Shown here piece by piece: positions 1-8,222 of a stretch of 13,988 bases of DNA (the stretch's first letter is position 1; every line of letters begins with the position of its first letter). The notes under the pieces were generated by a model that was not told where the DNA came from, ran no database searches, and worked only from the letters and a program-made list of their open reading frames with translations. The stretch is taken from contig WAMJ01000051.1 in the NCBI GenBank assembly GCA_015522385.1, forward strand, positions 1 through 13,988, given 5' to 3'. A program made the position numbers and the translations under genes. Source of the DNA: Candidatus Heimdallarchaeota archaeon. Its GTDB lineage: Archaea > Asgardarchaeota > Heimdallarchaeia > Heimdallarchaeales > Kariarchaeaceae.

Positions 1-291
1 CACCGATCTAATTCATAAGAAAATATTATTTACATATTTATCCGATAAATATCAGATATTACAGTATATTTACAATATATTACATATTGTACCAATCTAT
101 TCTAATTGAACTCAACTACCTTCTATAACAAAATATTCTCCTATTCAGTCCGTATTTCTCCCCTATTTTCAGGAAATATTCACATAGTTCAATCAGTAGA
201 CTATGACATTCACCAGAATTCTAAGAAACCACACATCTTCGGTTTTGGGCACTACGGAGACGGTTATCAAGGCACACCTCACACGGAACAT
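1..291. other. AT-rich intergenic stretch, no gene seen
   Basis: This stretch is about 22% GC in the first 60 bases, against about 60% in the gene that follows. A reading frame open from a TTG at 106 runs into the oxidoreductase gene, but its first 62 codons give a protein segment unlike the family and have the base composition of spacer, so I treat them as non-coding. Apart from a possible TATA box at 264-270 I see no structure worth naming. Confidence 0.6.
264..270 (+). promoter_or_regulatory. Possible TATA box for the oxidoreductase gene
   Basis: TTATCAA is centred 25 bases upstream of the ATG at 292. That is the same spacing seen for the much clearer boxes of the other genes here, and it would give a leaderless transcript. 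The sequence itself is a weak TATA match. Confidence 0.35.
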
Positions 292-1332
292 ATGACCAAG
301 GTCGCTATCATCGGAACGGGCTTCGGGGCCAAGGTTCACCTGCCCGCCTTCCAGCATCACCCCGACTTCGAGGTCGTGGGCATAGCCGGGAGGAACCCGC
401 AGAAGACAAAGGAGATCGCAGAGGCGGCGGGCATCGCCCACACCACCGACTGGAGGGACTTCCTCCACGGGGACGCCGAGCTCATCGCCGTCACCACACC
501 ACCTTACCTGCACTACGAGATGGGCAGGGAGGTTCTGTACAGCAACAAGCACCTGCTGCTAGAGAAACCCACCACAACCACCGCTCTGCAGGCACGGGAA
601 CTGCTAACCATAGCGGAGGAGCGTGGGCTCGTGGGCATGCTCTCACACGAGTTTAGGTGGATGCCACCGAGGAGGACACTCACCAACGTCGTGCAGGCCA
701 ATTTAGGTGAGATCACAGAGGTACATGTAAACGCCTTCATGAGCTTCGCCAGCTCACGGGACTCCCCGCTCTTCGGCTGGCTCTGGGACTCACGCTTCGA
801 CGGCGGTATCCTCGGAGCCCTAGGAAGCCATCTTATTGACCAGATCCGCACCACCGCCGACATGGAGATCACGGAGCTATCGGGAAGACTATTCACCCGT
901 ACGTCGCACCGCAGAACCCGCGAGGGAGAGTACGCCCGTGTGACCGCGGACGACGGCTTCCTCATCGACTTCAGCTTCGAGAACGGAGCCAGTGGTATGC
1001 TCAACGCCTCCACCACGCTCAGAACTGCACCCGAGACTCGTTACGTCTTCGCGGGGGATAACGGTGTGGCAATGCTCGTGGGCAATGAAGTCCTCCTGTC
1101 CCTTGACGGTAGCGAGTTCCAACCCGTAGAGATCCCACCCGAATTCGAGCTGAAGGACATAGGTGGTGACCGACGGATCATGCCATACCTCACCTTCCTC
1201 GACGAGGTCTCCGCTTCGATTCGGGATGGTGTCAGCTACTCCCCGTCGCTCTACGATGGCTGGAGAAATCAGCAGGTATTGGATGCTGTCAGGCTGTCGC
1301 ACTCCACGGGCAGCCGTGTGCGAATCCAATAA
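292..1332 (+). CDS. Gfo/Idh/MocA-family NAD(P)-dependent oxidoreductase
   Basis: Predicted soluble cytoplasmic dehydrogenase of 346 residues, the usual size for this family. The N-terminal Rossmann fold opens with VAIIGTGFGAKVH, whose GxGxxG (residues 8-13) binds the dinucleotide. The family EKP motif is at 91-93, with Lys92 the expected catalytic lysine. The C-terminal alpha/beta domain carries GGILGALGSHLID (171-183), where His180 matches the conserved catalytic/substrate histidine. Known members oxidise or reduce sugars, inositols and related polyols; the substrate cannot be told from sequence. I chose the ATG at 292 because the Rossmann strand begins four residues later; a TTG at 106 would add 62 residues of AT-rich, non-family sequence. 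The gene stands alone, ending 170 bases before the next one. It is the only ordinary metabolic enzyme in the window other than the hydrolase at 11583, and its link to the membrane genes is unclear. Confidence 0.93.
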   Translation: MTKVAIIGTGFGAKVHLPAFQHHPDFEVVGIAGRNPQKTKEIAEAAGIAHTTDWRDFLHGDAELIAVTTPPYLHYEMGREVLYSNKHLLLEKPTTTTALQARELLTIAEERGLVGMLSHEFRWMPPRRTLTNVVQANLGEITEVHVNAFMSFASSRDSPLFGWLWDSRFDGGILGALGSHLIDQIRTTADMEITELSGRLFTRTSHRRTREGEYARVTADDGFLIDFSFENGASGMLNASTTLRTAPETRYVFAGDNGVAMLVGNEVLLSLDGSEFQPVEIPPEFELKDIGGDRRIMPYLTFLDEVSASIRDGVSYSPSLYDGWRNQQVLDAVRLSHSTGSRVRIQ

Positions 1333-1466
1333 TATACCGATCAAATTCACTCAGAGGAGAAAAGAAGTTCATCTCGGAGCTCTCGTTTTTGAGTAATGAA
1401 CGTTGGTATGTGATGGACAGGAGCTGATGATTCCAATAGAAACATGAATTTCTTCGTTCTGGACTC

Positions 1467-1488
1467 GATGGAATTATATACTGAAAAA
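1467..1488 (+). promoter_or_regulatory. Shared-type promoter, copy 1 (TATA plus GAAAAA)
   Basis: GATG then GAATTATATACTGAAAAA. The TATA box (1474-1480) is centred 26 bases before the GTG at 1503, so transcription should begin at or next to the start codon. The GAAAAA tract just downstream of the box is shared with the promoters of the three paralogues that follow and is not seen at the other genes here. Confidence 0.75.
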
Positions 1489-1502
1489 CGAGAGTACAGC
1501 AT

Positions 1503-3233
1503 GTGACAGTGTCCGTAGGCCCAAATACCCCCATCATCTACGCCCACGAGCGGGCGGAATCGTCCACCCTCAACTCTTTGCTTTTTACCAGCAGAATAGT
1601 CCTGTCCTTTGTGTTTTCTGCACTTATCTTGTTGTACTTCACGGACTTGATTATTGGAGGGCTTAATTGGATATACTGGATGGTTGCTTTCGTGTTGGTG
1701 CTCTTCAATTCGTATTCTTTCATCAGTTCCATACGCTCACAGGGAATCACGGAGGTTCTTGCCCGAAGACGTGACCTGATGTGGCACCGAGTCTCACGGG
1801 ATGTCCTGCTCCCATTTGTCGATATTGGTGTCGCAATTGCCCTACTACTGATCGAGCTCTTCTTCATCGGTTATATAGCTTTGGCATTCGGGCTGGTGGG
1901 CTATATACTCTATCAAGGTACCACGTATGGGGGAGAGCTCTTCCTTTTGGTGGTTGGGACAACGGTTGGGTTGGTGATACTCATCGCTACCGTGATGCTT
2001 CTTCGACGGCGTTCAGTTGATGGAGGGAGTCCACAGAGTGCGTTTCCAGCGAGAATAACGTATGCAGTACCCGGCTTTGTGGGCATGGCCAATGGGTATG
2101 TCTATGTGGAGAAGTCCAGAACAATCCTGAGGGCACGAACTGGCAGTGTGCGGAAGGTCGTTCCTTACGGAGACCTGCTACTGGTTCTGGACGAGAAGAA
2201 TGACCTCTTCCTCTGGAGGTATAGGCACGTTTGGGTTTATGTCGGTTATCTACAATGGATCCAGAAGGATATGTGGGAGGGTAGGATGGAATTTAGGAAG
2301 GAGATAGGGAACAGACCCAAGATCAGGCAGATTAAGCTCCGGGAGGGCAAGCTGATCCTCCAAGTTGACGGTAAAGTTCTTGCAAGGATGAGAGGGGGTT
2401 ATAGGTACTATGTGACGGATACAGTGGGAGAGCGGATGAACCTTCGTGCTCTCGGCAGGGCTCAGGGGATCGAGATCATCTATGGTCGGATCCTCGCCCT
2501 CCGCCGGGGATCCAAAGGACACAGGGTGGAGCTGGTGAGATCAGAGCAGGAGAACGAGCAGGCATCCGTCCGCAATCAAGGAGTACGTACAACCGTTCAG
2601 AGTAAGTCGGAGCTTAATCCTGAACTCTTTGCTCCCGAGATTAGTGCAGAGATCTCTGAGCTCCCTTACGATCTCTCACAGGACAAGAGTATAATGCCAG
2701 GATCACCCGAGCTGACGGCAGGTATACTGGCCTACAAGGTCACGGATCTGTACGCAGGAAAGCGTCTGTGGGCGATCCTTGGTGAGCGGATCTACAGCTT
2801 TCGGCTATCGGAAGATGCCTTCAAATCAGCAGACATAACTCTAGACACCTATACTCCTCTTGCATCCTACATGGAGTACAAGCTGCAAAAGAGCAGATTC
2901 ATAGGTCAGAGGATCCCGTCCTCGGAAGATTTGGTCATCAGCTACGTCACCCGGAGTATCAAGGGCTCAAATCGAATCCTGCTGATAGATCATGGCAACA
3001 CCCAAGAGTACTTCCAACTGGACATGAATGTACTTCCCCTGTACTTCGACGGGACTTATCTGCACTACACAAAAGGAATAGAGTACTTCAAGGTACACAC
3101 GAGCATGCTCCAGAGAGCAGAGATCGACAATCCCGTGAGTAGCTCGGGAAGTAGCTCACGATATAGCTCGGGGAATATATCGGTAGATGGATCTGTGGGT
3201 ACCTCTTACAGCGCATACAGAAGGATGAAGTGA
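1503..3233 (+). CDS. Multi-pass membrane protein with cytoplasmic beta-rich domain, paralogue 1
   Basis: First and longest (576 residues) of four tandem paralogues of a family I do not recognise. Hydrophobic segments lie at about 31-51, 56-75, 104-137 (long, perhaps two helices) and 146-167, followed by Arg-rich LLRRR. A beta-strand-rich region runs from about 186 to 535 and holds the family signatures PGFVGMANGYVYVE (190-203) and YYVTDTVGERM (302-312). The RDLMW motif between helices 2 and 3 (90-94) is also shared. Positive charges after helices 2 and 4 suggest the beta domain is cytoplasmic. It differs from its sisters by a polar insert at about 345-400 and a Ser/Gly-rich tail from about 545. 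The start is the GTG at 1503, placed by the promoter; the ATG at 1501 is out of frame and meets TGA at once. No catalytic motif was seen. A scaffold, sensor or adhesion role is possible but unproven. Confidence 0.88.
   Translation: MTVSVGPNTPIIYAHERAESSTLNSLLFTSRIVLSFVFSALILLYFTDLIIGGLNWIYWMVAFVLVLFNSYSFISSIRSQGITEVLARRRDLMWHRVSRDVLLPFVDIGVAIALLLIELFFIGYIALAFGLVGYILYQGTTYGGELFLLVVGTTVGLVILIATVMLLRRRSVDGGSPQSAFPARITYAVPGFVGMANGYVYVEKSRTILRARTGSVRKVVPYGDLLLVLDEKNDLFLWRYRHVWVYVGYLQWIQKDMWEGRMEFRKEIGNRPKIRQIKLREGKLILQVDGKVLARMRGGYRYYVTDTVGERMNLRALGRAQGIEIIYGRILALRRGSKGHRVELVRSEQENEQASVRNQGVRTTVQSKSELNPELFAPEISAEISELPYDLSQDKSIMPGSPELTAGILAYKVTDLYAGKRLWAILGERIYSFRLSEDAFKSADITLDTYTPLASYMEYKLQKSRFIGQRIPSSEDLVISYVTRSIKGSNRILLIDHGNTQEYFQLDMNVLPLYFDGTYLHYTKGIEYFKVHTSMLQRAEIDNPVSSSGSSSRYSSGNISVDGSVGTSYSAYRRMK
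3137..3172 (+). repeat. 12-bp imperfect tandem repeat coding for Ser-rich tail
   Basis: TAGCTC recurs at 3140, 3152 and 3164, exactly 12 bp apart, within three imperfect copies that encode the four-residue units SSGS, SSRY and SSGN near the C-terminus of paralogue 1. The regular period suggests the tail grew by slippage or local duplication. The other three paralogues lack this tail. Confidence 0.7.
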
Positions 3234-3629
3234 GTAAATCGGTAGCTATTCCATGAGTTATGGAGGAATGTGTACCGTATAAGAATTAATGTGCCTTAAA
3301 TTATATCGTCTGCATTCATATATCCTATTAAGAGAACCAAAGCTTCACCTTTAGAGTTATGCGAAGATTGAACTAAGTTGCAACCTACATTTGCAACAGC
3401 TATAGCATCACTTTTTGCTCGTTGTGTACATCTTTACATGAGCCAACATCGATATTTTTGATAAAAATTGAAAGATATATAATTAGAGTACCAACCTAAT
3501 GTAGATAAGTGACAAATTAGTCTAACGCCATAATCTTGACAATAATTACGAAAAATTATCTACACTGTACCCCTGAGCATGCTGCAGACGACTGAGTGAG
3601 GAGGTACGAGAAAATTTTCCCAACACTCC
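3234..3629. other. AT-rich spacer between paralogues 1 and 2
   Basis: No open frame of useful length and no tRNA or rRNA signature was seen. It holds an inverted repeat at 3377-3397 and a TATA-like AGATATATAATTAG near 3472-3485 whose expected start region (about 3505) opens no reading frame. It is much longer than the 73- and 91-base gaps between the later paralogues. Confidence 0.6.
3377..3397. repeat. Perfect 7-bp inverted repeat
   Basis: GTTGCAA, a 7-base spacer, then TTGCAAC. It could be a regulator-binding dyad or a hairpin; a T-run (CTTTTT) follows about 13 bases later, so a terminator role is possible. It lies 144 bases after the stop of paralogue 1 and about 280 before the start of paralogue 2. 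Confidence 0.5.
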
Positions 3630-3662
3630 GACCTGTCTGAGCTAGAATTTTATAGGGAAAAA
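3630..3662 (+). promoter_or_regulatory. Shared-type promoter, copy 2
   Basis: GACCTGTC is followed, seven bases on, by GAATTTTATAGGGAAAAA. The TATA box (3648-3654) is centred 25 bases before the ATG at 3676. The whole 33-base block matches the promoter of paralogue 3 (5164-5196) at 28 of 33 positions with no gaps, which includes sequence upstream of the TATA box. Confidence 0.8.
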
Positions 3663-3675
3663 CGGACGATGAGCC

Positions 3676-5136
3676 ATGATAGAGTACATCGATCCTCGGA
3701 AGACCGAGCGTATCTACGGCGTGGGCAGGCTGAGGGCGAAACCACTGCAGCTCTTGCTCTACGCGGTCATCACCTCCGCAGTGACTGGTATCTTCGCGTT
3801 CTTGGTCATGCGCAAGTTCGTGTTGGACACATCAGAGGAGGGCGTGACGACGCTTCCACCAGAGATATACCAGATTGCAGCAGGAGTTGCAGTGGTGAAT
3901 ATCCCCGTGATCCTGCTAATTATGTACGTCATAGATCCCGAGGAGGTCGCCTATCAGATCCGAGATTATATGTGGGACTCGATGCTCCGCCCCCTCGGCG
4001 TGGTCTTCACCATCGCCGTCTCTGCAGGTGCCCTACTGATAGCTGAGTTCCTACCCGTCTTCGGGTTTTCCGCACTGATTGCTGTAATTATTGCCCTCTT
4101 GCTGAATCTGCTTGGACTACCTGTTCCCGAGGGGTGGATCTTGTTCACGATCTCGGTAGTGATCTTCTTGGCGATCGTCGCCTCGATCTACCCGTTGTGG
4201 AGGCGGAAGCTGAGGCAGAGGCAGGAGGAGCTGGCAGAGGACGCGAGCACCGCACTGAGGTTCAAGTACGAGATCACTGCGTACATACCTGGATTCGTGG
4301 GGTTGAAGAACGGAGATGTCTACGTAATAGATCGTCAGATGTACCTCAGGACGAGGAGCAATGCCGTGACGCAGATCCTCAATATAGATCCCTACCTGCT
4401 GATCAGGGACAACAAGGGAGTTGTGTATATGTGGAGGCAGGACGATGGCTACTGGGAGTACGTGGGTCATCTGCAGTGGCTTGACGAGAACACTATATCT
4501 TTCCGCAGGGAAAATGGATACAGAGAGACCGTAAAGGGAATTCAATACTTCGGAGATATCCTTGGGATCAGGGTGACTTTTGGGTATTATCTTACAGATA
4601 CCATTGCTGAGACGATGAGTATAAGCGATCACTACGAACGCTACACGATATCGTACACTGTCAGAGATGGTACAATCTACCGATTGAGGAAGAAAGGAGC
4701 AAATAATCTGTTCAGCATAGAGTTCACTGGGAAGACCTCTGGCGTGATTATGCTGGGAGAGGTTCCCTTGGAGACGGCGACCAAAGCATGGTACATGAGC
4801 AAGTGGCTGTGGGTGTTCATCGGCAACCGCTTGATGAAGTTCAGTCTCCCAGACGGGAAGGAAATGACAGAGTATACCTTTCCCGGGAGCAGAGCTCGGA
4901 GATACCGATTCCTCTCCACGGGCGGCGAGCCTGCGTTCCTGTCCAATCTGGAGAAGATCCTCGGTATCCCCAGGGACTACCTGATGCTTGAGCCCGACGC
5001 CGATGTACACTACCGGATTAAGTACTGGGTGGACAAGATCTATCGTTACGACGGTGAACTCCACGTTGCAGTGTACGACACCTTCTTCAAGCTACCACTG
5101 AGCGCTCTGGACGAGGTTCCGAGGGACGAGCTGTAG
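3676..5136 (+). CDS. Multi-pass membrane protein with cytoplasmic beta-rich domain, paralogue 2
   Basis: 486 residues. It opens with MIEYIDPRKTERIY, a motif echoed in paralogues 3 and 4. Hydrophobic segments lie at about 24-45, 65-86, 107-127, 130-148 and 154-175; one of the middle pair may be re-entrant, since the sisters look four-helical and the charged RRKLRQRQEE after the last segment favours a cytoplasmic C-terminus. RDYMW lies at 96-100 between helices 2 and 3. The beta-rich region, about 195-480, carries IPGFVGLKNGDVYV (204-217), YLLIRDNKGVVYMWR (240-254), YYLTDTIAETM (304-314) and blade-like strands such as LWVFIGNRLMKFSLP (378-392), so a six- or seven-bladed propeller is my best guess. 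I saw no cysteine and no catalytic motif. The ATG at 3676 fits the promoter spacing; another ATG at 3669 is out of frame. Function unknown. Confidence 0.9.
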   Translation: MIEYIDPRKTERIYGVGRLRAKPLQLLLYAVITSAVTGIFAFLVMRKFVLDTSEEGVTTLPPEIYQIAAGVAVVNIPVILLIMYVIDPEEVAYQIRDYMWDSMLRPLGVVFTIAVSAGALLIAEFLPVFGFSALIAVIIALLLNLLGLPVPEGWILFTISVVIFLAIVASIYPLWRRKLRQRQEELAEDASTALRFKYEITAYIPGFVGLKNGDVYVIDRQMYLRTRSNAVTQILNIDPYLLIRDNKGVVYMWRQDDGYWEYVGHLQWLDENTISFRRENGYRETVKGIQYFGDILGIRVTFGYYLTDTIAETMSISDHYERYTISYTVRDGTIYRLRKKGANNLFSIEFTGKTSGVIMLGEVPLETATKAWYMSKWLWVFIGNRLMKFSLPDGKEMTEYTFPGSRARRYRFLSTGGEPAFLSNLEKILGIPRDYLMLEPDADVHYRIKYWVDKIYRYDGELHVAVYDTFFKLPLSALDEVPRDEL

Positions 5137-5163
5137 AGATAAGATGACTATTCGCTGATAATA

Positions 5164-5196
5164 GACCTGTCGAAGATGGAATTATATAGGGAAAAA
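5164..5196 (+). promoter_or_regulatory. Shared-type promoter, copy 3
   Basis: GACCTGTC, seven bases, then GAATTATATAGGGAAAAA. The TATA box (5182-5188) is centred 25 bases before the ATG at 5210. The block begins only 28 bases after the stop codon of paralogue 2, so paralogue 3 has its own promoter despite operon-like spacing. Confidence 0.8.
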
Positions 5197-5209
5197 TAGA
5201 GATTTAGAC

Positions 5210-6697
5210 ATGGTAGAGCAAGTCGACTACAGCGAAGAGAATCGGATCTACGCGATCAGCAAATCAGGTGGCGGTTCCCAGCTACTCCTCCTGTACATCC
5301 TGATTGCTTGGGTATTTCTCTCGGTCACAACATGGGGCATCATCATAATGATCATCCAAGTAGCGGGAGACTGGGGTCGAGCTATATTTACCCAGATACA
5401 GGAGAATTGTCCACTACCGGGCAGGGGACTCATCATGCAGTTGACAGTCGTTCTGGGGACCGTAGCACTGATTCCTGTGGCTATTGAGATGTATTCCACA
5501 GGCTCCGAGGAGATCACCTACCGTATCCGGGACTACATGTGGGGATCGGAGTTTCGCCCCTTCTTCATACCGCTCAGAGGCATAGTGCTGTCGGTATCAG
5601 CTCTAAGGAGAACCTACGTACTACCCATTGCCCTTACATACATCCTGTCGTATTTCGTGCGTCCCCTCTCCCCTGTGGAGTTGCCCCCGGATTATATCAT
5701 TGCTGGAGTATCGTTCGCCCTCGTACACCTGATTTTCGGCACAAAGGAGCTTCTCTCCTACAGGAGACGTATACGCATCCAACAGGAGGTGGACGAGGAG
5801 TCCCTGACCACCCTGAGCTTCAGGTACGATGTGACTGCGTACATCCCAGGCTTCGTGGGGCTGGACAACGGCGATGTTTATGTCGAGGAGTCAGAGATAT
5901 TCCTGAAGGCAAGGTCGCGGAAGGTCGTGACGATTCTGAGGCACGGAGACTACCTGCTGGTGAACGACTCGAAGGGCGATGTCTTCATGTGGCGGGGGAG
6001 GGGCGATTCGTGGAAGTACACGGGTCACCTTCAGTGGGCAGGTGACGACGTCCAGTTCAGCACGGAAAACGGTTCCCGTGAGGTATTCTCCCATCTGTGG
6101 ATCTTCGGAGACCAGCTGAGGTTCAAAACCATCCACTCCTATTACTTCACGTATACAATCGGAGAGAGGATGCGGGTGAGGGAGTTCCGAGAGAGCTTCT
6201 TGGCAGACATAGTAGTCAGGGATCGGGTATACTATCTGCTCAAGGAGAAGAAGATATATCCCCCCAAGTTCTACGTAATGCTAAAAGGAGATACCAAAGG
6301 AGAGTTTGACGTTGGACAGCCAAAAGACTACATAGCTACCCGTGGAATCTACTGCGATGACGAGCTGTGGGTCAACCTCGGAGCCCGTATATTTCGGTAT
6401 TCCCTGCCGTCGCTCGTGGAGAAGATGATAGAATTCCTCCCTGCAGGAGATGACATCACCTACAACCCGGTTCGCACGGGCTCACTTCCGGGATTCTCGT
6501 ACAGCCCCGATGGAGAAAGTCAGTACCTCCTGACGGATTTGGACTCGGATGTGCACTACCGTTTCCGATACTACACCGAGGGTGTCTACTACCTCGACGA
6601 GAGCTCCGTCCACGTCTCCTACCAGAACGTCTACTACAGGCTTCCACTCAGTAGTCTGGAAGAGATACACCGAGAGGATACGCTTCGACTTATATAA
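5210..6697 (+). CDS. Multi-pass membrane protein with cytoplasmic beta-rich domain, paralogue 3
   Basis: 495 residues, closest in look and promoter to paralogue 2. The N-terminus MVEQVDYSEENRIY aligns with that of paralogue 2. Hydrophobic segments lie at about 24-51, 75-96, 134-151 and 161-178, giving four helices with both ends inside. RDYMW is at 107-111. After the basic linker SYRRRIRIQQE the beta-rich domain begins with YIPGFVGLDNGDVYVEE (211-227), followed by a WRGRGDSWKYTGHLQW stretch and YYFTYTIGERM. The end, DVHYRFRYY...VYYRLPLSSLEEI, matches the C-terminal strands of paralogues 2 and 4. Two cysteines are present and neither is shared with the sisters. No enzyme motif was seen. The start at 5210 is set by the promoter and by alignment with paralogue 2. 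Confidence 0.9.
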   Translation: MVEQVDYSEENRIYAISKSGGGSQLLLLYILIAWVFLSVTTWGIIIMIIQVAGDWGRAIFTQIQENCPLPGRGLIMQLTVVLGTVALIPVAIEMYSTGSEEITYRIRDYMWGSEFRPFFIPLRGIVLSVSALRRTYVLPIALTYILSYFVRPLSPVELPPDYIIAGVSFALVHLIFGTKELLSYRRRIRIQQEVDEESLTTLSFRYDVTAYIPGFVGLDNGDVYVEESEIFLKARSRKVVTILRHGDYLLVNDSKGDVFMWRGRGDSWKYTGHLQWAGDDVQFSTENGSREVFSHLWIFGDQLRFKTIHSYYFTYTIGERMRVREFRESFLADIVVRDRVYYLLKEKKIYPPKFYVMLKGDTKGEFDVGQPKDYIATRGIYCDDELWVNLGARIFRYSLPSLVEKMIEFLPAGDDITYNPVRTGSLPGFSYSPDGESQYLLTDLDSDVHYRFRYYTEGVYYLDESSVHVSYQNVYYRLPLSSLEEIHREDTLRLI

Positions 6698-6753
6698 ATG
6701 AGGAACCCTGCGTATTCTTTCGGAAATATCACACGGATATCCAGCCGTTCAGG

Positions 6754-6775
6754 GATGCAATTTTATAGTGAAAAA
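6754..6775 (+). promoter_or_regulatory. Shared-type promoter, copy 4
   Basis: GATG then CAATTTTATAGTGAAAAA. The TATA box (6761-6767) is centred 25 bases before the GTG at 6789. The GTG inside the element itself (6768) is in the same frame but is part of the promoter, which argues against it as the start codon. Confidence 0.78.
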
Positions 6776-6788
6776 TCGACAGGTACAT

Positions 6789-8222
6789 GTGTTAGAATTT
6801 GTTGATCCGCAGAATACACAGAGGTTCGGTCCGGGAGATGGATCCTCCAGTATCCTCTCCTTTGTCCTGACCAGATTCTCTGCGTACTTCTTGGCAGCAT
6901 ATAGTGTCCTTCTTCTATTCCTATTTGGCACAAGACCATCTTTCATCGCAGGAATAGCAATGTTCCTTGCGATCCTGAATATGGGACCCGAGGTCGCCGA
7001 TATGATGATAAATACACGGGAGGAGTACAGAGCAAGAGTTCAGGACAGAATGTGGATTGAATCATATAGTACAGATTCGGTCTTCCTTCGTGAACTTGGA
7101 AGAGGGTATTTCTATCTTATGATGGACATTATCTTCCTCGGTCCCATGGCGATTTTCTCAGCAGTGGCCGTCTTTTACATCGTAGAGATAGTGCAGATGT
7201 TTATTGACGTCCCCATGCCCACTGACTTCCAACTTTGGATGACAGGTGCTGCACTTGCCCTGATGCTTGTTCTACGCATCTTTGTATGGACTCGGAAAAA
7301 TGAGAGGAGAAAACAAGAAGAACAGGCTGTGATTGCAGAGCGGGCGTTACTATTCAGGGCAGACGTCACTGTAGCCATCCCGGGCTTTGTGGGACTAGAG
7401 AACGGGGAGGTCTACTCCGAGGAGACAGAGGCACTGCTGCGCATCCGTCCTGTCCCGGTGACAGCTCTTATCTACAACGAGCCCTACCTACTGGTGCAAG
7501 ATGAGGACAGGACCGTTGTGCTCTGGAAGCAGAAGGGGAGTCACTGGAAATATCTGGGCTTCATGTACTGGGTGGACGAGAGGACACTGGGCTTCGGCCC
7601 TAGAGATGAGCAACGTAGTTTCGGAGCAGGCGGACATGCAGGTATCATCCGGCAATTCGGAGACATAATAGGATTCAAAAGCCTCTCCACCACGTACTTC
7701 ACGGACGGTATAGGGGAGCGAATGATGCTACGGAGCTACGCCGACCCACAGATCTTTGACTTTGCAACAGCGGACGGTACATACTATCTGCTGAAGAAAG
7801 ACATCATCGGTAATTATCACTTATTGATGGATGGCATTGTCAAAGGCATGATAGACCTCGGACTCTTCGATTCCGATGAGAGAACCAAGCATGTCGTATT
7901 GGGCAAGAAGCTGTGGGTGATCATGAACGACAAGATATTGGAGTTCACACTGCCATCAGGAGAGGGGCTAGAAAGCTACAGTACGTACAAGAATATGACC
8001 ATCAAGCCAGTTCCCACCGAGGGAGATCTTATGATATATTATTACAGCAGTGAGTCTCCGAATCCGGGAATTCTCATGATCAGTCCGACGTCAGATGTTG
8101 TGTATATCCTGCGCAACGAGATCGATCAAGTTTTCTATTCTGACGGAGATTATGTAAGTTTCAGCATGCGCAATGCCTTATTCAAAGTACACATATCGTC
8201 ATTAAAATCAGTACCCCGATGA
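6789..8222 (+). CDS. Multi-pass membrane protein with cytoplasmic beta-rich domain, paralogue 4
   Basis: 477 residues from the GTG at 6789. That start puts LEFVDPQNTQRFG at the N-terminus, in register with IEYIDPRKTERIY of paralogue 2, and lies 25 bases from the TATA box; the in-frame GTG at 6768 would add seven residues encoded inside the promoter. Hydrophobic segments lie at about 30-47, 51-66, 107-137 and 147-166. The shared motif between helices 2 and 3 reads QDRMW (85-89). A basic linker, WTRKNERRKQEEQ, leads to the beta-rich domain with IPGFVGLENGEVYSEE (197-212), a WKYLGFMYWVDE stretch and YFTDGIGERM. It ends with DVVYILRNEI...ALFKVHISSLKSV, matching the sisters. It looks the most diverged of copies 2-4. 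No catalytic residues were recognised. Confidence 0.88.
   Translation: MLEFVDPQNTQRFGPGDGSSSILSFVLTRFSAYFLAAYSVLLLFLFGTRPSFIAGIAMFLAILNMGPEVADMMINTREEYRARVQDRMWIESYSTDSVFLRELGRGYFYLMMDIIFLGPMAIFSAVAVFYIVEIVQMFIDVPMPTDFQLWMTGAALALMLVLRIFVWTRKNERRKQEEQAVIAERALLFRADVTVAIPGFVGLENGEVYSEETEALLRIRPVPVTALIYNEPYLLVQDEDRTVVLWKQKGSHWKYLGFMYWVDERTLGFGPRDEQRSFGAGGHAGIIRQFGDIIGFKSLSTTYFTDGIGERMMLRSYADPQIFDFATADGTYYLLKKDIIGNYHLLMDGIVKGMIDLGLFDSDERTKHVVLGKKLWVIMNDKILEFTLPSGEGLESYSTYKNMTIKPVPTEGDLMIYYYSSESPNPGILMISPTSDVVYILRNEIDQVFYSDGDYVSFSMRNALFKVHISSLKSVPR

Noticed and set aside
106..291. N-terminal extension of the oxidoreductase from a TTG start
   Set aside because: The 62 extra residues are unlike the family, are AT-rich like the spacer, and precede a complete Rossmann start at 292.
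3472..3510. Strong TATA-like AGATATATAATTAG suggesting another gene
   Set aside because: No reading frame or structured RNA begins at the expected start; start codons there meet stops within a few codons.
4117..5064. 315-residue open frame on the minus strand inside paralogue 2
   Set aside because: It lies wholly opposite a well-supported gene, with no recognisable motifs; it is a shadow frame of a GC-balanced gene.
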